Source of the DNA: Gammaproteobacteria bacterium
Lineage (GTDB): Bacteria > Pseudomonadota > Gammaproteobacteria > Ga0077536
NCBI GenBank assembly: GCA_016209015.1
Contig: JACQWY010000032.1
Coordinates: 103,427 to 167,426 of the forward strand
Reading direction: 5' to 3'
Length of the DNA: 64,000 nt
In this document: piece after piece, positions 63,925-64,000 of the stretch
How positions within the stretch are numbered: position 1 is the first letter of the stretch
How the letters are laid out: every line of letters begins with the position of its first letter
The notes under the pieces: model-generated
Databases searched by the model: none
The model's input: only the letters and a program-made list of their open reading frames with translations
What the model was told of the DNA's origin: nothing
Position numbers and translations under genes: made by a program

Positions 63925-64000
63925 CGTCGCCCTCGCGCAGGCGAGGGCCCAGTCGGTGACCCGCGGCACGCACAGTGAACCTCGGGTCCTGTCTCGGGAA
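63925..64000. repeat. Family A repeat, copy 3, cut by the window end
   Basis: CGTCGCCCTCGCGCAGGCGA at 63925 continues into GGGCCCAGTCG, GACCCGCGGC and ACAGTGAACC, as in copies 1 and 2. The right end lies outside the window. Confidence 0.7.

Overview
The window is high-GC proteobacterial chromosome. It contains no rRNA, tRNA or other taxonomic marker. Gene content (Rep, FadD, TtcA, a class I DAHP synthase, phosphoglucomutase, a DUF3149 protein, an RRM protein, VPLPA-type C-terminal sorting signals) suggests an environmental gammaproteobacterium with wide catabolic range, but this assignment is an inference. Genes are densely packed on both strands. Dispersed hairpin repeats lie in many of the gaps.

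Region by region: 0.1-8.7 kb is housekeeping (rep, an ABC exporter, fadD, ttcA and an AI-2E-type permease). 9.4-14.9 kb is a catabolic block on the minus strand: a cytochrome P450, both subunits of an N,N-dimethylformamidase-like enzyme, and a luciferase-like flavin oxidoreductase. 14.9-28.3 kb is mixed: an AlkA-like glycosylase, a glutathione transferase, an alginate-export-type porin, a cupin, an SDR, an N-formylglutamate amidohydrolase-like protein, a PPOX-fold protein next to a glutamine-synthetase-like ligase, a divergent isochorismatase-type hydrolase, a DUF445 membrane protein, an ABC exporter, and a hicBA toxin-antitoxin pair beside an array of four hairpins. 28.3-37.9 kb holds pgm, a flippase, a POT peptide transporter, a cyclase-family hydrolase, a surface-sorted GDSL hydrolase, a LysR regulator, a small secreted protein, DUF3149 and an RRM protein.

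The most notable block is 37.9-46.4 kb. Nine tightly spaced minus-strand genes match the order N-O-P-Q-M-(three small genes)-V of bzd-type, ATP-dependent (class I) benzoyl-CoA reductase clusters. They encode the two catalytic subunits, the two ATPase subunits, a ferredoxin and a large multi-cluster flavoprotein that could recharge it. A 40-bp palindrome and an FNR-type box lie just upstream. The genes that process the reduced ring and the benzoate-CoA ligase are absent from the window.

46.9 kb carries cysE. 47.9-59.9 kb is a surface-glycan cluster: a large membrane protein, a WecE-type sugar aminotransferase, an EamA-like small membrane protein, two methyltransferases, a propeller-type glycosidase-like protein, a NeuD/PglD-type acyltransferase, a GT2 transferase, and an adenylation enzyme/SDR/acyl-carrier-protein/WbqC set that probably makes an unusual acyl group for an amino sugar. 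60.1-62.1 kb holds a tandem pair of unrecognised paralogous secreted proteins in less GC-rich DNA, then a second VPLPA-sorted protein. aroG-type DAHP synthase and copies of a palindromic repeat close the window.
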